A stretch of DNA of 45,895 nucleotides. It comes from Saprospiraceae bacterium. Lineage in GTDB: Bacteria > Bacteroidota > Bacteroidia > Chitinophagales > Saprospiraceae. Below the pieces are notes generated by a model, which was not told the origin of the DNA, ran no database searches, and saw only the letters and a program-made list of their open reading frames with translations. The stretch covers positions 1-45,895 of the forward strand of contig JADKAE010000033.1 in the NCBI GenBank assembly GCA_016715405.1. Reading direction: 5' to 3'. Made by a program: the position numbers and the translations under genes. Below are positions 16,811 to 25,534 of the stretch, one piece after another (positions within the stretch are counted from its first letter, which is position 1; every line of letters begins with the position of its first letter).

Positions 16811-18577
16811 ATGAAAAACAAGTTTTACGTCTTATGGGCGCTGTTGCTCATTGTGGTGGGCACTCAGATCTCTTGTAAAGACGAGGATGAACCCGAAGTG
16901 TTGTCCAGCTTCACTTATGAGGTGGACGCTACCGATTTTAAAAAGGTTACGTTTACGAGTGCAGCGCAGAATTACTCTAAGTTGGAATGGGATTTTGGCG
17001 ACAACTCAACGATTTCTATTGAAGAAAACCCGGTCCACGTGTACGCTTCAATCGGCACCTATACGGTTACGCTGACGGCTACATCGCTGAACGGGAAAAA
17101 TACCGATGTATTTGAACAGGAATTAGTACTCGCCGACCCGAATGCGGAGCTGACGAAGCTGGTGGGCGATGTTTCTAAAACCTGGATTCTACTTCGCGAA
17201 GTCGGTACCGGCCGTTACCCATTGGAAGTAGGCCCTATCGATAGAAGCACGATCTGGTGGGCGCAGGGATTGAACAACGACGAACTGGCGCTTCGCCCCT
17301 GTATCCTCAATGACGAATGGACATTTGGCCGCGACGGCTCGATGAAATACGATTCTAAAGGCGACTTCTGGGCAGAAGGCGGCGTATTCGAACCTGCCAA
17401 CCTTTGCCAGGAAACCAATGCTACTAACCTGGTTGGACCGGGCGGCATAGATCTCTCTGCATTTGGCGATGGCACTCACACGTTTACACTTGGCAACAAG
17501 CTTACTGTAAGCGGTTTGGGCGCTTTTGTCGGCTTGCCCAAAATTGGTACGGACACTGAAGTAAAAGTACCGCAACAATCCGTTACGTATGACATCATCA
17601 AACTCTCCGACGGAGCAGTTGATACCCTGATCCTCGAATCTGCCTACAAATTTGACGCAGCTAACCCTACCGACGACGCATACTGGCGTATAGTACTCGT
17701 ACACTACGACAATCCCGCTCAAACGCCGCCGATTCCATTACCTTCTCCGATTGCCGGATTTAGCGCAGTAGTTGACGGCCTAACGGTTACGCTGACGAAT
17801 ACATCAGAAAATGGTTTGTCTTATTTGTGGGAATTTGGTGACGGCAATACGTCTACCGCTACTAACCCGACGCATACCTATGCTACGGGCGGTATTTACA
17901 ATATCAAACTGACGGCTACCAACAACTCGGGCAGTAGCTCTGCTTCGCAAGAAGCCTTTACTTCAGCAGTAGCCTTGACCGATGCCCTGCTGCAAGGCGC
18001 CGCCTGGAAAGTCCGCAATGCAGAGAATTCAATTTTCGTAGGCCCCGGCCTCGGCAGTAACGCCTGGTGGAAAGTACCCGCCAACTTCCTGGATGGTTCT
18101 TCTACCGGTGGCGACGACTGGTCTTGTATCGTCAACGACGAATTTATCTTTGCTGCGAGCGGCGTGTACCAATACAAAACAAACGGCGACGCCCGCAACG
18201 ACGGTTATATGAACTTTATGACGGGCTTCAGCAACGGATGTATCTCCGACGCCCAATTGGCGCTCAGTGGTAACGGCGCCGCTTTTGGCTCTGCTATACA
18301 CTCTTGTGTGTTTACACCGGCTTCCGGCGGCGATAGGGCAGTTATTACGCTGACCAACGGCGCGCCCAATAAAGCAGCCTTCCTCGGCTTTTACAAAGGT
18401 TACTACGGCGGCGAGAATGGTGACGGCGCTAACCCGCCTAACGGTGGTAATACAACCAACAAGTACGAAGTAATCGGCTATGCAAAAAGCCCAACCAAAG
18501 AATACTTGTTCGTTTCTGTTGACATCTCGGCTGACCACAGCGGCGGCGCCGCTTGGTCAATGGTACTGGAGCGTTAA
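16811..18577 (+). CDS. Surface lipoprotein with two PKD domains, likely glycan-binding protein of the PUL
   Basis: 588 residues. The signal peptide ends IVVGTQISC (Cys22), followed by KDEDEPE, an acidic patch like the Bacteroidota lipoprotein surface-export signal. The rest is a duplicated block: a PKD domain (WDFGDNSTISIEENPVHVY ... GTYTVTLTAT, residues about 35-105) plus a module of roughly 190 residues, then a second PKD (WEFGDGNTSTATNPTHTYA, about 318-385) plus a second module. The two modules share NDEWTF / NDEFIF and following beta hairpins with conserved aromatics (W, Y), suitable for sugar stacking. In laminarin PULs of marine Bacteroidota a PKD lipoprotein next to SusC/SusD acts as the surface glycan-binding protein; by position this is its counterpart. 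A strong terminator separates it from susC, which should give it higher expression than the genes after it. Confidence 0.8.
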   Translation: MKNKFYVLWALLLIVVGTQISCKDEDEPEVLSSFTYEVDATDFKKVTFTSAAQNYSKLEWDFGDNSTISIEENPVHVYASIGTYTVTLTATSLNGKNTDVFEQELVLADPNAELTKLVGDVSKTWILLREVGTGRYPLEVGPIDRSTIWWAQGLNNDELALRPCILNDEWTFGRDGSMKYDSKGDFWAEGGVFEPANLCQETNATNLVGPGGIDLSAFGDGTHTFTLGNKLTVSGLGAFVGLPKIGTDTEVKVPQQSVTYDIIKLSDGAVDTLILESAYKFDAANPTDDAYWRIVLVHYDNPAQTPPIPLPSPIAGFSAVVDGLTVTLTNTSENGLSYLWEFGDGNTSTATNPTHTYATGGIYNIKLTATNNSGSSSASQEAFTSAVALTDALLQGAAWKVRNAENSIFVGPGLGSNAWWKVPANFLDGSSTGGDDWSCIVNDEFIFAASGVYQYKTNGDARNDGYMNFMTGFSNGCISDAQLALSGNGAAFGSAIHSCVFTPASGGDRAVITLTNGAPNKAAFLGFYKGYYGGENGDGANPPNGGNTTNKYEVIGYAKSPTKEYLFVSVDISADHSGGAAWSMVLER

Positions 18578-18602
18578 AAGCTCATTTACATTTTTCGACA
18601 GG

Positions 18603-18644
18603 ACAGGAGCGAGAGCGGGAAACTGCCCCGCTCCTGTTTTTTTT
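18603..18644 (+). terminator. Intrinsic terminator between the PKD lipoprotein and susC
   Basis: Arms ACAGGAGCG (18603-18611) and CGCTCCTGT (18629-18637) enclose a loop that can itself pair through GGG/CCC. A run of eight T follows (18637-18644). No -7 box is evident in the 57 bases before susC, so this may be a partial terminator that lowers susC-susD-GH30 expression. Confidence 0.88.
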
Positions 18645-18701
18645 CGCTTGCCCAACCGCTATGATACCCTGTATCGCAAACACGTTTAAAAATTCAGGAT
18701 T

Positions 18702-21632
18702 ATGACCAGACTCTTTGTCCTGCTCGTCTTTACGGCGCTGTCTTTTGCTGCCGTTGCCCAAGGCAGGCTTATTTCCGGAAAAGTCACCGACGCCGCCGGC
18801 CTTGAACTGCCCGGCGTTACCGTACAATTGGTCGGCACTTCTACAGGCACCGTAACAGATTTTGACGGCACTTACCAGTTATCTGCCGATGAGGGCACCC
18901 TCCGGTTTAGTTACATTGGATTTGCATCCCAGGATGTTGCGATAGCCGGACGATCAACTATAAATGTGATTTTGCTGGAAGAAGCCCAACTGCTCGAACA
19001 AGTAGTGGTTATTGGCTACGGCACACAAAAGAAAAAGGATTTGTCGACAGCCGTGGTTATAGTGGATGAAAAAGCCATCAAAGACAGGCCGTTGGTATCG
19101 GCAGCTGAAGCGCTTCAAGGGAAGGCTGCCGGTGTGCAGGTAGTACAACCTTCGGGCAAACCAGGCGCTGACCTTTCTGTACGCGTGCGTGGCTCTACTT
19201 CTGTGCTGGCAGGCAACGAACCCCTCTATGTGGTAGACGGGGTGCCGACTACCGATATCCGTGGATTGAATCCCACCGATATAGCCACGATGAGCGTGCT
19301 CAAAGACGCCTCTTCGGCAGCAATCTATGGCGCCCGGGCAGCTAACGGCGTTGTGCTTATCACTACAAAGCGAGGCAAAGAAAATACACCGGTGATTCGC
19401 CTCGATGCGTATGCAGGTATTTCCCGGTTGAGAAAAACAGTGGAGGTTCTGACCACAAAAGGATACCGAGATTTGATGGACGAAATCATCCCCGGCGCCC
19501 TCGACCCCACCCAAACGGATTTTAACGACTGGAGCAAAGAGGTTTTCGGCACCGGCAAAAACCAGTCTTACCAACTCTCTTATTCCGGAGGCAACGACAA
19601 ATCGCGCTACTTTTTGTCCGCGGGTTACCTGAATAATGAAGGTATCGTGCGCCCGGCTCGCTTCGACAGGTATTCTTTCAGACTAAACCTGGACAACGAC
19701 CTGAAGCCCTGGCTGAAAATAGGCGCCAGTATAAATGCCATTCATTCTAAAACTAAAGACACCCCCGACAACGCCAGTTCGGGCAGGGGTGGCGTCATTA
19801 TGAGTGCGCTCAATACACCCCCATTCCTGAATATCTATAATGACGACGGCAGCGGGCAATTTGACCCCAACCCATTCCAACCCTCCTGGGAGAACCCCGT
19901 GGCTTATATGGAAGGCCCGAAACAACAAGCCCTCGACAACCGCTTGTTTGGCAACGTAACAGCCGATGTGAAACTTTTGGAAGGATTGACATTTAAAACC
20001 AATGTGGGCATCGACCTGAATGCACACCAATGGGATTACTACCTGGATCCTTTCCGCACTACGTTTGGCCGCAGCCAAAACGGGATAGGCCGCTCGGACA
20101 AAAGCAATACCTCAACCTGGCTGTGGGAAAACACGCTCAACTACGTCAAATCGATCGGCAGGAGCAATTTTTCCGTCCTTGCAGGCAGCAGTCTCCAGAA
20201 ACAACGCTGGAATGACTCCTACATCGAAGGAAACGACTTCCCGGATAATGTGTCGGTTACTACCCTGAATGCCGCCAATAATATCACCGCCAGCACAAAT
20301 ATCCAGGAATGGTCGCTGGCCTCGTTTTTTGGCCGCGCTACGTACGATTTTAATAATAAATATTACCTGACAGCCAGCTTGCGCCGGGATGGTTCCTCCA
20401 AACTGGCTCAGCACTGGGGTACTATGCCGTCGTTCTCTGTGGCATGGCGTTTGTCGGCAGAACCTTTTATGCAAAACCTGTCGTTTGTCGACGATTTGAA
20501 ATTGCGCGGCGGCTGGGGTAAAAATGGCAACCAGGAAGGCATTTCCAATTACGCGCGCTACGGGTTGATCTCGTATTACCGCCGGACATCTACCAACCCG
20601 CTATCGGGACCGGCTGCCGTGCAGGTATCTTACGGCAACCCCGACCTGCGCTGGGAGACCACTTCGCAGTCCAATATCGGTATCGACCTTTCTATCCTGA
20701 ACTACCGGGTCAACTTCACGGTGGATGCGTATATCAAAAAAACGGACGATGTGCTGCTGGATGTGCAATTGTCTAATTCACTGCCTATTACGACCATTCA
20801 GACCAATGCCGGACAGATTGAAAATAAGGGCATTGAATTTAACATCTCAACGGTCAATACAGACAGAAAGCTGAGGTGGAATACCGATTTTAATATTTCT
20901 TTTAATAAAAATAAAGTCATCTCGCTGGATTACACCGACGTGTACTATTTCGGCCGTATTTACAGCAACAACCAGGATGTGGCCATCGTGCGGGAAGGCT
21001 TGTCGCTGGGCTCGTTCTTCGGCTATGTGTCGGACGGTGTAGACCCCGAGACGGGCGACCTGAAGTACCGCGACGTCAACGGCAACGGCGTTTTTGATAC
21101 CGGCGACCGCACCGTGATCGGCAATGCGCAGCCCGACTTTGTATTCGGTCTCACGAATTCGTTTACGTACAAGCGTTTTGATTTCAACTTCTTCTTCCAG
21201 GGCAGCTATGGCAACGATATCTACAACGCCACCCGCATCGACCTCGAAGGCATGTTTGACAGCAAAAATCAGTCGGTCGCCGTATTGCGGCGATGGACGC
21301 CCGATAACCGGGATACCGATATTCCGAGAGCTGTCGGCGGCGGCAATGTAGACAACGTGCGCAACTCGACTCGCTTTGTAGAAGACGGTTCTTATGTAAG
21401 ATTAAAGGCCGTTACATTGCTATACAGACTCGTAGAGCGCAAACAGAGGCCTACTGGTTTACAGCAAGTATCTGTGTATGCTACCGGGCAAAATCTGCTT
21501 ACTTTTACCAAATACAGTGGATTTGACCCCGAAGTAAACGCTTTTGGCAGGAGCGCCACCGAATTGGGCATTGACTACGGCACTTACCCGCAGGCAATAA
21601 CCGTGACGGTAGGCTTTAATGTGGAATTTTAA
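18702..21632 (+). CDS. SusC/RagA-type TonB-linked outer-membrane transporter
   Basis: 976 residues. The signal peptide MTRLFVLLVFTALSFAAVAQ is followed by a carboxypeptidase-D-regulatory-like domain (ISGKVTDAAGLELPGVTVQL ... GTYQLSADEGTLRFSYIGF). Then come the TonB-box region ending VVVIGYGTQKKKDLSTAV, the plug (ALQGKAAGVQVVQPSGKPGA ... NEPLYVVDGVP ... VLKDASSAAIYGARAANGVV) and a 22-strand barrel ending ITVTVGFNVEF. This is the pore of a SusCD complex that imports oligosaccharides with energy from TonB. There is no STN domain, so it is not itself an anti-sigma-signalling transporter. The 12-base gap to susD shows an operon. Intact over nearly 3 kb. Confidence 0.95.
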   Translation: MTRLFVLLVFTALSFAAVAQGRLISGKVTDAAGLELPGVTVQLVGTSTGTVTDFDGTYQLSADEGTLRFSYIGFASQDVAIAGRSTINVILLEEAQLLEQVVVIGYGTQKKKDLSTAVVIVDEKAIKDRPLVSAAEALQGKAAGVQVVQPSGKPGADLSVRVRGSTSVLAGNEPLYVVDGVPTTDIRGLNPTDIATMSVLKDASSAAIYGARAANGVVLITTKRGKENTPVIRLDAYAGISRLRKTVEVLTTKGYRDLMDEIIPGALDPTQTDFNDWSKEVFGTGKNQSYQLSYSGGNDKSRYFLSAGYLNNEGIVRPARFDRYSFRLNLDNDLKPWLKIGASINAIHSKTKDTPDNASSGRGGVIMSALNTPPFLNIYNDDGSGQFDPNPFQPSWENPVAYMEGPKQQALDNRLFGNVTADVKLLEGLTFKTNVGIDLNAHQWDYYLDPFRTTFGRSQNGIGRSDKSNTSTWLWENTLNYVKSIGRSNFSVLAGSSLQKQRWNDSYIEGNDFPDNVSVTTLNAANNITASTNIQEWSLASFFGRATYDFNNKYYLTASLRRDGSSKLAQHWGTMPSFSVAWRLSAEPFMQNLSFVDDLKLRGGWGKNGNQEGISNYARYGLISYYRRTSTNPLSGPAAVQVSYGNPDLRWETTSQSNIGIDLSILNYRVNFTVDAYIKKTDDVLLDVQLSNSLPITTIQTNAGQIENKGIEFNISTVNTDRKLRWNTDFNISFNKNKVISLDYTDVYYFGRIYSNNQDVAIVREGLSLGSFFGYVSDGVDPETGDLKYRDVNGNGVFDTGDRTVIGNAQPDFVFGLTNSFTYKRFDFNFFFQGSYGNDIYNATRIDLEGMFDSKNQSVAVLRRWTPDNRDTDIPRAVGGGNVDNVRNSTRFVEDGSYVRLKAVTLLYRLVERKQRPTGLQQVSVYATGQNLLTFTKYSGFDPEVNAFGRSATELGIDYGTYPQAITVTVGFNVEF

Positions 21633-21644
21633 AAAAATGTTCCG

Positions 21645-23111
21645 ATGAAAAAAATAATCCTTTTTCTGACCACCATACTCCTGGCCTTTTCCTTCCAGTC
21701 GTGCGAAGATTTTCTCGAACTGGAGCCGGTAGCCCAGGGTATTGCTGTTGATAATACGTCTACCGACTCGGTGTTGTACCACACTGCACAAGAGGTAGAA
21801 GCGGCCCTGGCTGGGGTATACGCCGATTTTAAAAACGAATACTACCAGCTCGACTATTTCGTCAATGGCGACGCCCAGTCGGACGACGCTTATGCCGGCG
21901 GTGACAACCCCTCTAATTTTCAGATCGACGATTTCGAGCTCGACGCCACCAATACCAACGTGAGCCGGGACTGGGCTTACCTGTATTCGACCATCGGCAA
22001 AGCCAATACGGTGATCAACAACGTAAATGCAGTTGACGACCCGGCCCTTACGGCTGCCCGCAAAAGCGAAATACTCGGCGAAGCCTCGTTTATCCGGGCT
22101 TTCATGTATTTCCAACTGGTACAGCTGTGGGGCGATGTGCCGCTGCAACTCACCGAGATCAGGACCATCAGCGTAGATATCCTGCCTGATATTTATTCCA
22201 TTCTGTTTCCTCCACGGGTGCCGAAAGAAGAAGTGTATGCCCAAATAATAACGGACCTCGAGGTGGCCCTGGCCAATGTTAAACCGACTGCCTTGCATAA
22301 AGGTTATGTGACTACCGGGGCCGTCAATGCTATGCTGGCCAAAGTATACGCCACGCAAGAGCCCCACGACTGGAACAAGGTGAAGCAATACTGCGACGCC
22401 GTCATTGCCGGTCCGTATAGCCTGCTGTCGAGTTATGACCATTTGTGGGACAACCTGCACGAAAACTCTTCGGAAGCCATATTCGAAATGAACTACAACG
22501 GCGGCATTACCGACGGCAACTGGGGCACCAAGATATTCCGGGGATTGGATTGGAAAAAGTTCAACCTGCCTTCCAACGATCTGGTCAAAGCTTTTGACGA
22601 CGAAAACGACCTGATCCGCAAAAATGCCTCCATCGTCTTCCTCGATGTGTCGGGAAGGTGGTCCGACGCGCATTGGCCGCAAACGATGTATCCGTTTATC
22701 AACAAATACCGCAACTTCAACGAAGGCAGCAACCAGAACTACATCTTCATCCGCCTGGCTGATATCTTGTTGCTCAAAGCCGAAGCGTTGAACGAACTGG
22801 GCGATACGCCGGGCGCTGCAGCGTTGGTCAACCAAATCAGAACCCGTGTAAATTTGCCCAATACTACCGCCACCACACAGGCTGCTATGCGCCTGGCCAT
22901 CGAAAAAGAACGACGGCTTGAGCTGGCTTACGAGGGCCATCGTTGGTACGACCTCAAGCGCACGGGACGGGCCATTGAGGTGATGAATAATGCCACGGGC
23001 GTAGGCGGGGTGAATTTGGGGTATATGCTGAATCAGGATAGGTTGCTTTGGCCTATTCCGCAGGCGGAGTTGGATAAAAACACAAAATTGATCCAGAATC
23101 CAGGGTATTAG
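21645..23111 (+). CDS. SusD/RagB-type glycan-binding lipoprotein
   Basis: 488 residues. MKKIILFLTTILLAFSFQSC gives a lipobox with Cys20 and EDFLELEPVA after it, the usual SusD start. TPR-like helices include NTVINNVNAVDDPALTAARK and GEASFIRAFMYFQLVQLWGD, a highly conserved SusD stretch. The C-terminus has YIFIRLADILLLKAEALNEL, IEKERRLELAYEGHRWYDLK and LLWPIPQAELDKNTKLIQNP, again canonical. It forms the lid of the upstream SusC pore and binds the incoming glycan at the cell surface. A 43-bp inverted repeat separates it from the GH30 gene. Confidence 0.95.
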   Translation: MKKIILFLTTILLAFSFQSCEDFLELEPVAQGIAVDNTSTDSVLYHTAQEVEAALAGVYADFKNEYYQLDYFVNGDAQSDDAYAGGDNPSNFQIDDFELDATNTNVSRDWAYLYSTIGKANTVINNVNAVDDPALTAARKSEILGEASFIRAFMYFQLVQLWGDVPLQLTEIRTISVDILPDIYSILFPPRVPKEEVYAQIITDLEVALANVKPTALHKGYVTTGAVNAMLAKVYATQEPHDWNKVKQYCDAVIAGPYSLLSSYDHLWDNLHENSSEAIFEMNYNGGITDGNWGTKIFRGLDWKKFNLPSNDLVKAFDDENDLIRKNASIVFLDVSGRWSDAHWPQTMYPFINKYRNFNEGSNQNYIFIRLADILLLKAEALNELGDTPGAAALVNQIRTRVNLPNTTATTQAAMRLAIEKERRLELAYEGHRWYDLKRTGRAIEVMNNATGVGGVNLGYMLNQDRLLWPIPQAELDKNTKLIQNPGY

Positions 23112-23129
23112 ATTTAGGCTTTGATTATT

Positions 23130-23228
23130 TTACCGCAGAGTTGAAAGGAGTTCAGAATGGAGTTTCGCAGAGTTTAGTAATTTGCTCTGCGAAACTCTGC
23201 GAATGACTCCTTTCAACTCTGCGGTTAA
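23130..23228. repeat. Long inverted repeat between susD and the GH30 gene
   Basis: Arms 23130-23172 and 23185-23228 are reverse complements over about 43 bases with only a few mismatches and a 12-base loop. The text is CGCAGAG-rich (ACCGCAGAGTTGAAAGGAGT ... ). Transcribed, it would form a very stable hairpin 11 bases before the GH30 ATG. Part of the right arm recurs at 45510-45547, so it is a dispersed palindromic element rather than a private regulatory hairpin. Confidence 0.88.
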
Positions 23229-23238
23229 AAAAAACAAC

Positions 23239-24657
23239 ATGAATATATCCCCTTTCCTCAACTACCGTGCCCTTCTGCTGCTGGCGCTCGCCTTTGTATT
23301 AAGTAGCATCTCCTCCTGTAAAAAAGACAATGACGACGACGTCGATATCCCCGATACAACTTCAATCGGCAAAGCCGAGGCCTGGCTGACCCGTGGAGAC
23401 AAAGTCAAGCTTTTTAATAAAGAAGCAGATATCTTGATTAAACCCATTTCGGCATCCAACTGGTCGGTAATAGAAGTAGATAGCACTGTCACCTATCAAA
23501 TAGTAGAAGGCTACGGCGCGGCGCTGACCGGCTCTTCGGCCTGGTTGTTCAATCAGGAAATGGACCCGGTAACCCGCCAAAAAACGCTGGAAGAACTATT
23601 CGATCCGGTAAAGGGTATCGGCATTTCCTATTTGCGGCTTACCATGGGGGCCTCCGACTTTTCCTTGTCCGATTTTACCTATAACGACATGTCGGCCGGG
23701 CAAACCGACTTTAGCCTGCAGCAGTTCTCATTGGCCCAGGATCGCCAGGATGTGATCCCCGTACTCAAAGACATCATCGCCATTTCGCCCGACATCAAGC
23801 TCATGGGCACGCCCTGGAGTCCGCCGGCCTGGATGAAAACCAACGGCAATCTGAAAGGGGGCAAGCTCAAACCCAATTGCTACGAGGTGTACGCCAACTA
23901 TTTTGTAAAATACGTGGAGCAGATGCAGCAAGAGGGTATCACCATTGATGCCGTCACGCCGCAAAACGAACCCTTGTATTTTACAGCGAATTACCCTTGC
24001 ATGGAAATGCAGTCAGGCGAGCAGGTGCAGTTTATAAAAAATTACCTCGGCCCGAATAATACCGACTACGCCATTTCCATCCTGAACGACCAGGAAGCCA
24101 GGAATTATGTGGCAGGTTCGGCGTTTCACGCTTACGGCGGACAGGTATCGGCCATGAGCGTTGTGCACAATGCCCACCCCGACAAAGGCTTGTACTTCAC
24201 CGAAATCTCCGGCGGCGCCTGGGCCACCAACTTCAGCGACAACCTGATGTGGAACATGAAAAACATCTTCATCGGCACGGCCCTCAACTGGTCAAAAACG
24301 GCTTTGCTCTGGAACCTGGCGCTCGACCAGGGTTACGGTCCCCAAAACGGCGGCTGTGGCAATTGCAGGGGTGTGATCACCGTAAATACCGTGAGCGGGC
24401 AAGTAACTTACAACGAAGAATATTACGCCATCGCCCACTTCTCCAAATTTGTCAGGCCGGGCGCCGTGCGCATTGCTGCCGAAGTGCCGCAAACGCTGAG
24501 CAATGTAGAAGCGGTAGCCTTCCTAAATACGGATGGTACAAAAGCATTGGTAGTATGCAATTACGGCGCGGCGTACACTACTTTTTCTGTTAATCAGGGG
24601 AATAAAAAGTTTGACTATTCGGTCCCGCCTCAGGGAGTGGCGACGTTGGTGTGGTAA
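23239..24657 (+). CDS. GH30 family glycosidase lipoprotein (likely endo-beta-1,6-glucanase)
   Basis: 472 residues. The start at 23239 is chosen because it begins the signal peptide MNISPFLNYRALLLLALAFV and lipobox SSISSC (Cys27), followed by KKDNDDDVD, an acidic surface-export signal. The GH30 (beta/alpha)8 barrel has QIVEGYGAALTGSSAW at its start, ISYLRLTMGASDFS, GTPWSPPAWMKTNG, the acid/base Glu244 in VTPQNEP and the nucleophile Glu322 in LYFTEISGG. The C-terminal beta-sandwich ends PPQGVATLVW. GH30 includes beta-1,6-glucanases (subfamily 3) and glucosylceramidases; the PUL context with a PKD lipoprotein favours cutting of beta-1,6-linked glucan, for example laminarin branches. Its last 28 bases overlap the convergent membrane-protein gene. 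Confidence 0.88.
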   Translation: MNISPFLNYRALLLLALAFVLSSISSCKKDNDDDVDIPDTTSIGKAEAWLTRGDKVKLFNKEADILIKPISASNWSVIEVDSTVTYQIVEGYGAALTGSSAWLFNQEMDPVTRQKTLEELFDPVKGIGISYLRLTMGASDFSLSDFTYNDMSAGQTDFSLQQFSLAQDRQDVIPVLKDIIAISPDIKLMGTPWSPPAWMKTNGNLKGGKLKPNCYEVYANYFVKYVEQMQQEGITIDAVTPQNEPLYFTANYPCMEMQSGEQVQFIKNYLGPNNTDYAISILNDQEARNYVAGSAFHAYGGQVSAMSVVHNAHPDKGLYFTEISGGAWATNFSDNLMWNMKNIFIGTALNWSKTALLWNLALDQGYGPQNGGCGNCRGVITVNTVSGQVTYNEEYYAIAHFSKFVRPGAVRIAAEVPQTLSNVEAVAFLNTDGTKALVVCNYGAAYTTFSVNQGNKKFDYSVPPQGVATLVW

Positions 24658-25074
24658 GTGAGTCCGCACAATACTATTATCAACAGCCCCAGCCCCCCAT
24701 AAAATGCCTGTATGGGAAACTCGCTCCAATACCCTATCATCGCTATTTGTACGGCGATCCAGGTGCTGAGTATGATCCCCGAAGCCAGGGCGAGCGTCCA
24801 GGCCCAGTGACGGGTTTTGAACAAAGGCAGCCAGGGTAGGGGAGCCGCCGGTTTTCTGAGAATTAGACCGATGGCGGCGACAAGGGGAATGACGCCGTTA
24901 AATAGCAAAAGGACAATACCGGGAACTATAAAATTGTGAAAAGGAGATCCTCGCAGCATGTCGGTAGTGGCGTGCAATAACCGGCCGCTTGGATCGAGCA
25001 GCATGGAAATGCCGCCGTAAAACGCACCGGCTGATAAAAAATACGAGCAAAATGATCAATAGCCAGCGAAGCAT
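24630..25074 (-). CDS. Small four-helix membrane protein (one frameshift)
   Basis: About 147 residues across two frames. MLRWLLIILLVFFIS (start 25074; an ATG at 25101 is also in frame) continues after a single-base shift near 25040 as GAFYGGISMLLDPSGRLLHA. Four hydrophobic segments follow or include it: LLIILLVFFIS, FIVPGIVLLLFNGVIPLVAA, WTLALASGIILSTWIAVQIA and FYGGLGLLIIVLCGLTY. The order and short loops resemble small DoxX-like or uncharacterised inner-membrane proteins, but I cannot name a family. The 3' end overlaps the end of the GH30 gene by 28 bases tail to tail. It lies 86 bases after gerW on the same strand, with a 10-bp inverted repeat in between. Confidence 0.55.
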
Positions 25075-25090
25075 AAGGCTAAAATTTAAT

Positions 25091-25151
25091 GGACGCCTCA
25101 TAAGTCGGAATAGAAGGGACCCAAATTAGGTTTAGAGTTTGTGAGGCGTCC
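25091..25151. repeat. 10-bp perfect inverted repeat between gerW and the small membrane gene
   Basis: GGACGCCTCA (25091-25100) and TGAGGCGTCC (25142-25151) flank 41 bases. The repeat lies after the gerW stop and just before the start of the next gene. It could fold as a stem in the transcript, but there is no U-run. Confidence 0.5.
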
Positions 25152-25160
25152 TGGTGAGAA

Positions 25161-25532
25161 TTAATTAGCATGTGCCGTTTCTTTTTCCCTGCCGGCCAGG
25201 AATTTCTCCAGCACATCGGGTACTTTTTCCATCGCCGCATATAGTCCTTTGCTAACCCTGGAGGGGATGAAAGAAATTTCAGCGCCTCTGCTTACCAAAA
25301 AGCCGAGGGGTTCCATGCCTACGCCGCCGCCGCTGGCGCTGCCAAAGCCATGGCCTTGTTTTTCATCGCCGCCCTCGCCGCCGCCGAATCCGAAGCCTAA
25401 ACCAATGCGGATAACGGGTACGCAGGTGAATTCGCCGAGCTTGAATTCTTTACCTACGACGGTTTCCGTGCGCGCTTCATTGGTCAGGAATTCAGTGACT
25501 TTGCCAAGCACTTCATCATAATTAGATTTCAT
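25161..25532 (-). CDS. GerW/YtfJ family protein
   Basis: 123 residues. The family core is clear: GKEFKLGEFTCVPVIRIGLG, the glycine-rich stretch FGFGGGEGG, GSASGGGVGMEPLGFLV and ISFIP, with a C-terminal amphipathic helix (VPDVLEKFLAGREKE). In Bacillus this family (YtfJ, renamed GerW) is linked to spore germination, yet it is widespread in non-sporulating bacteria including Bacteroidota, where its role is unknown. It starts two bases after the stop of a DUF2953-like membrane gene. In Bacillus, ytfI (DUF2953) and ytfJ are also neighbours, so the pair is conserved across phyla and probably works together at the membrane. It is intact. Confidence 0.88.
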   Translation of the reverse strand: MKSNYDEVLGKVTEFLTNEARTETVVGKEFKLGEFTCVPVIRIGLGFGFGGGEGGDEKQGHGFGSASGGGVGMEPLGFLVSRGAEISFIPSRVSKGLYAAMEKVPDVLEKFLAGREKETAHAN

Positions 25533-25534
25533 GG

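Noticed and set aside
21459..22940. A 493-codon open frame on the minus strand opposite susC/susD
   Set aside because: It is the shadow of GC-rich codons on the other strand. The sense proteins SusC and SusD are clear and the antisense protein has no recognisable features.
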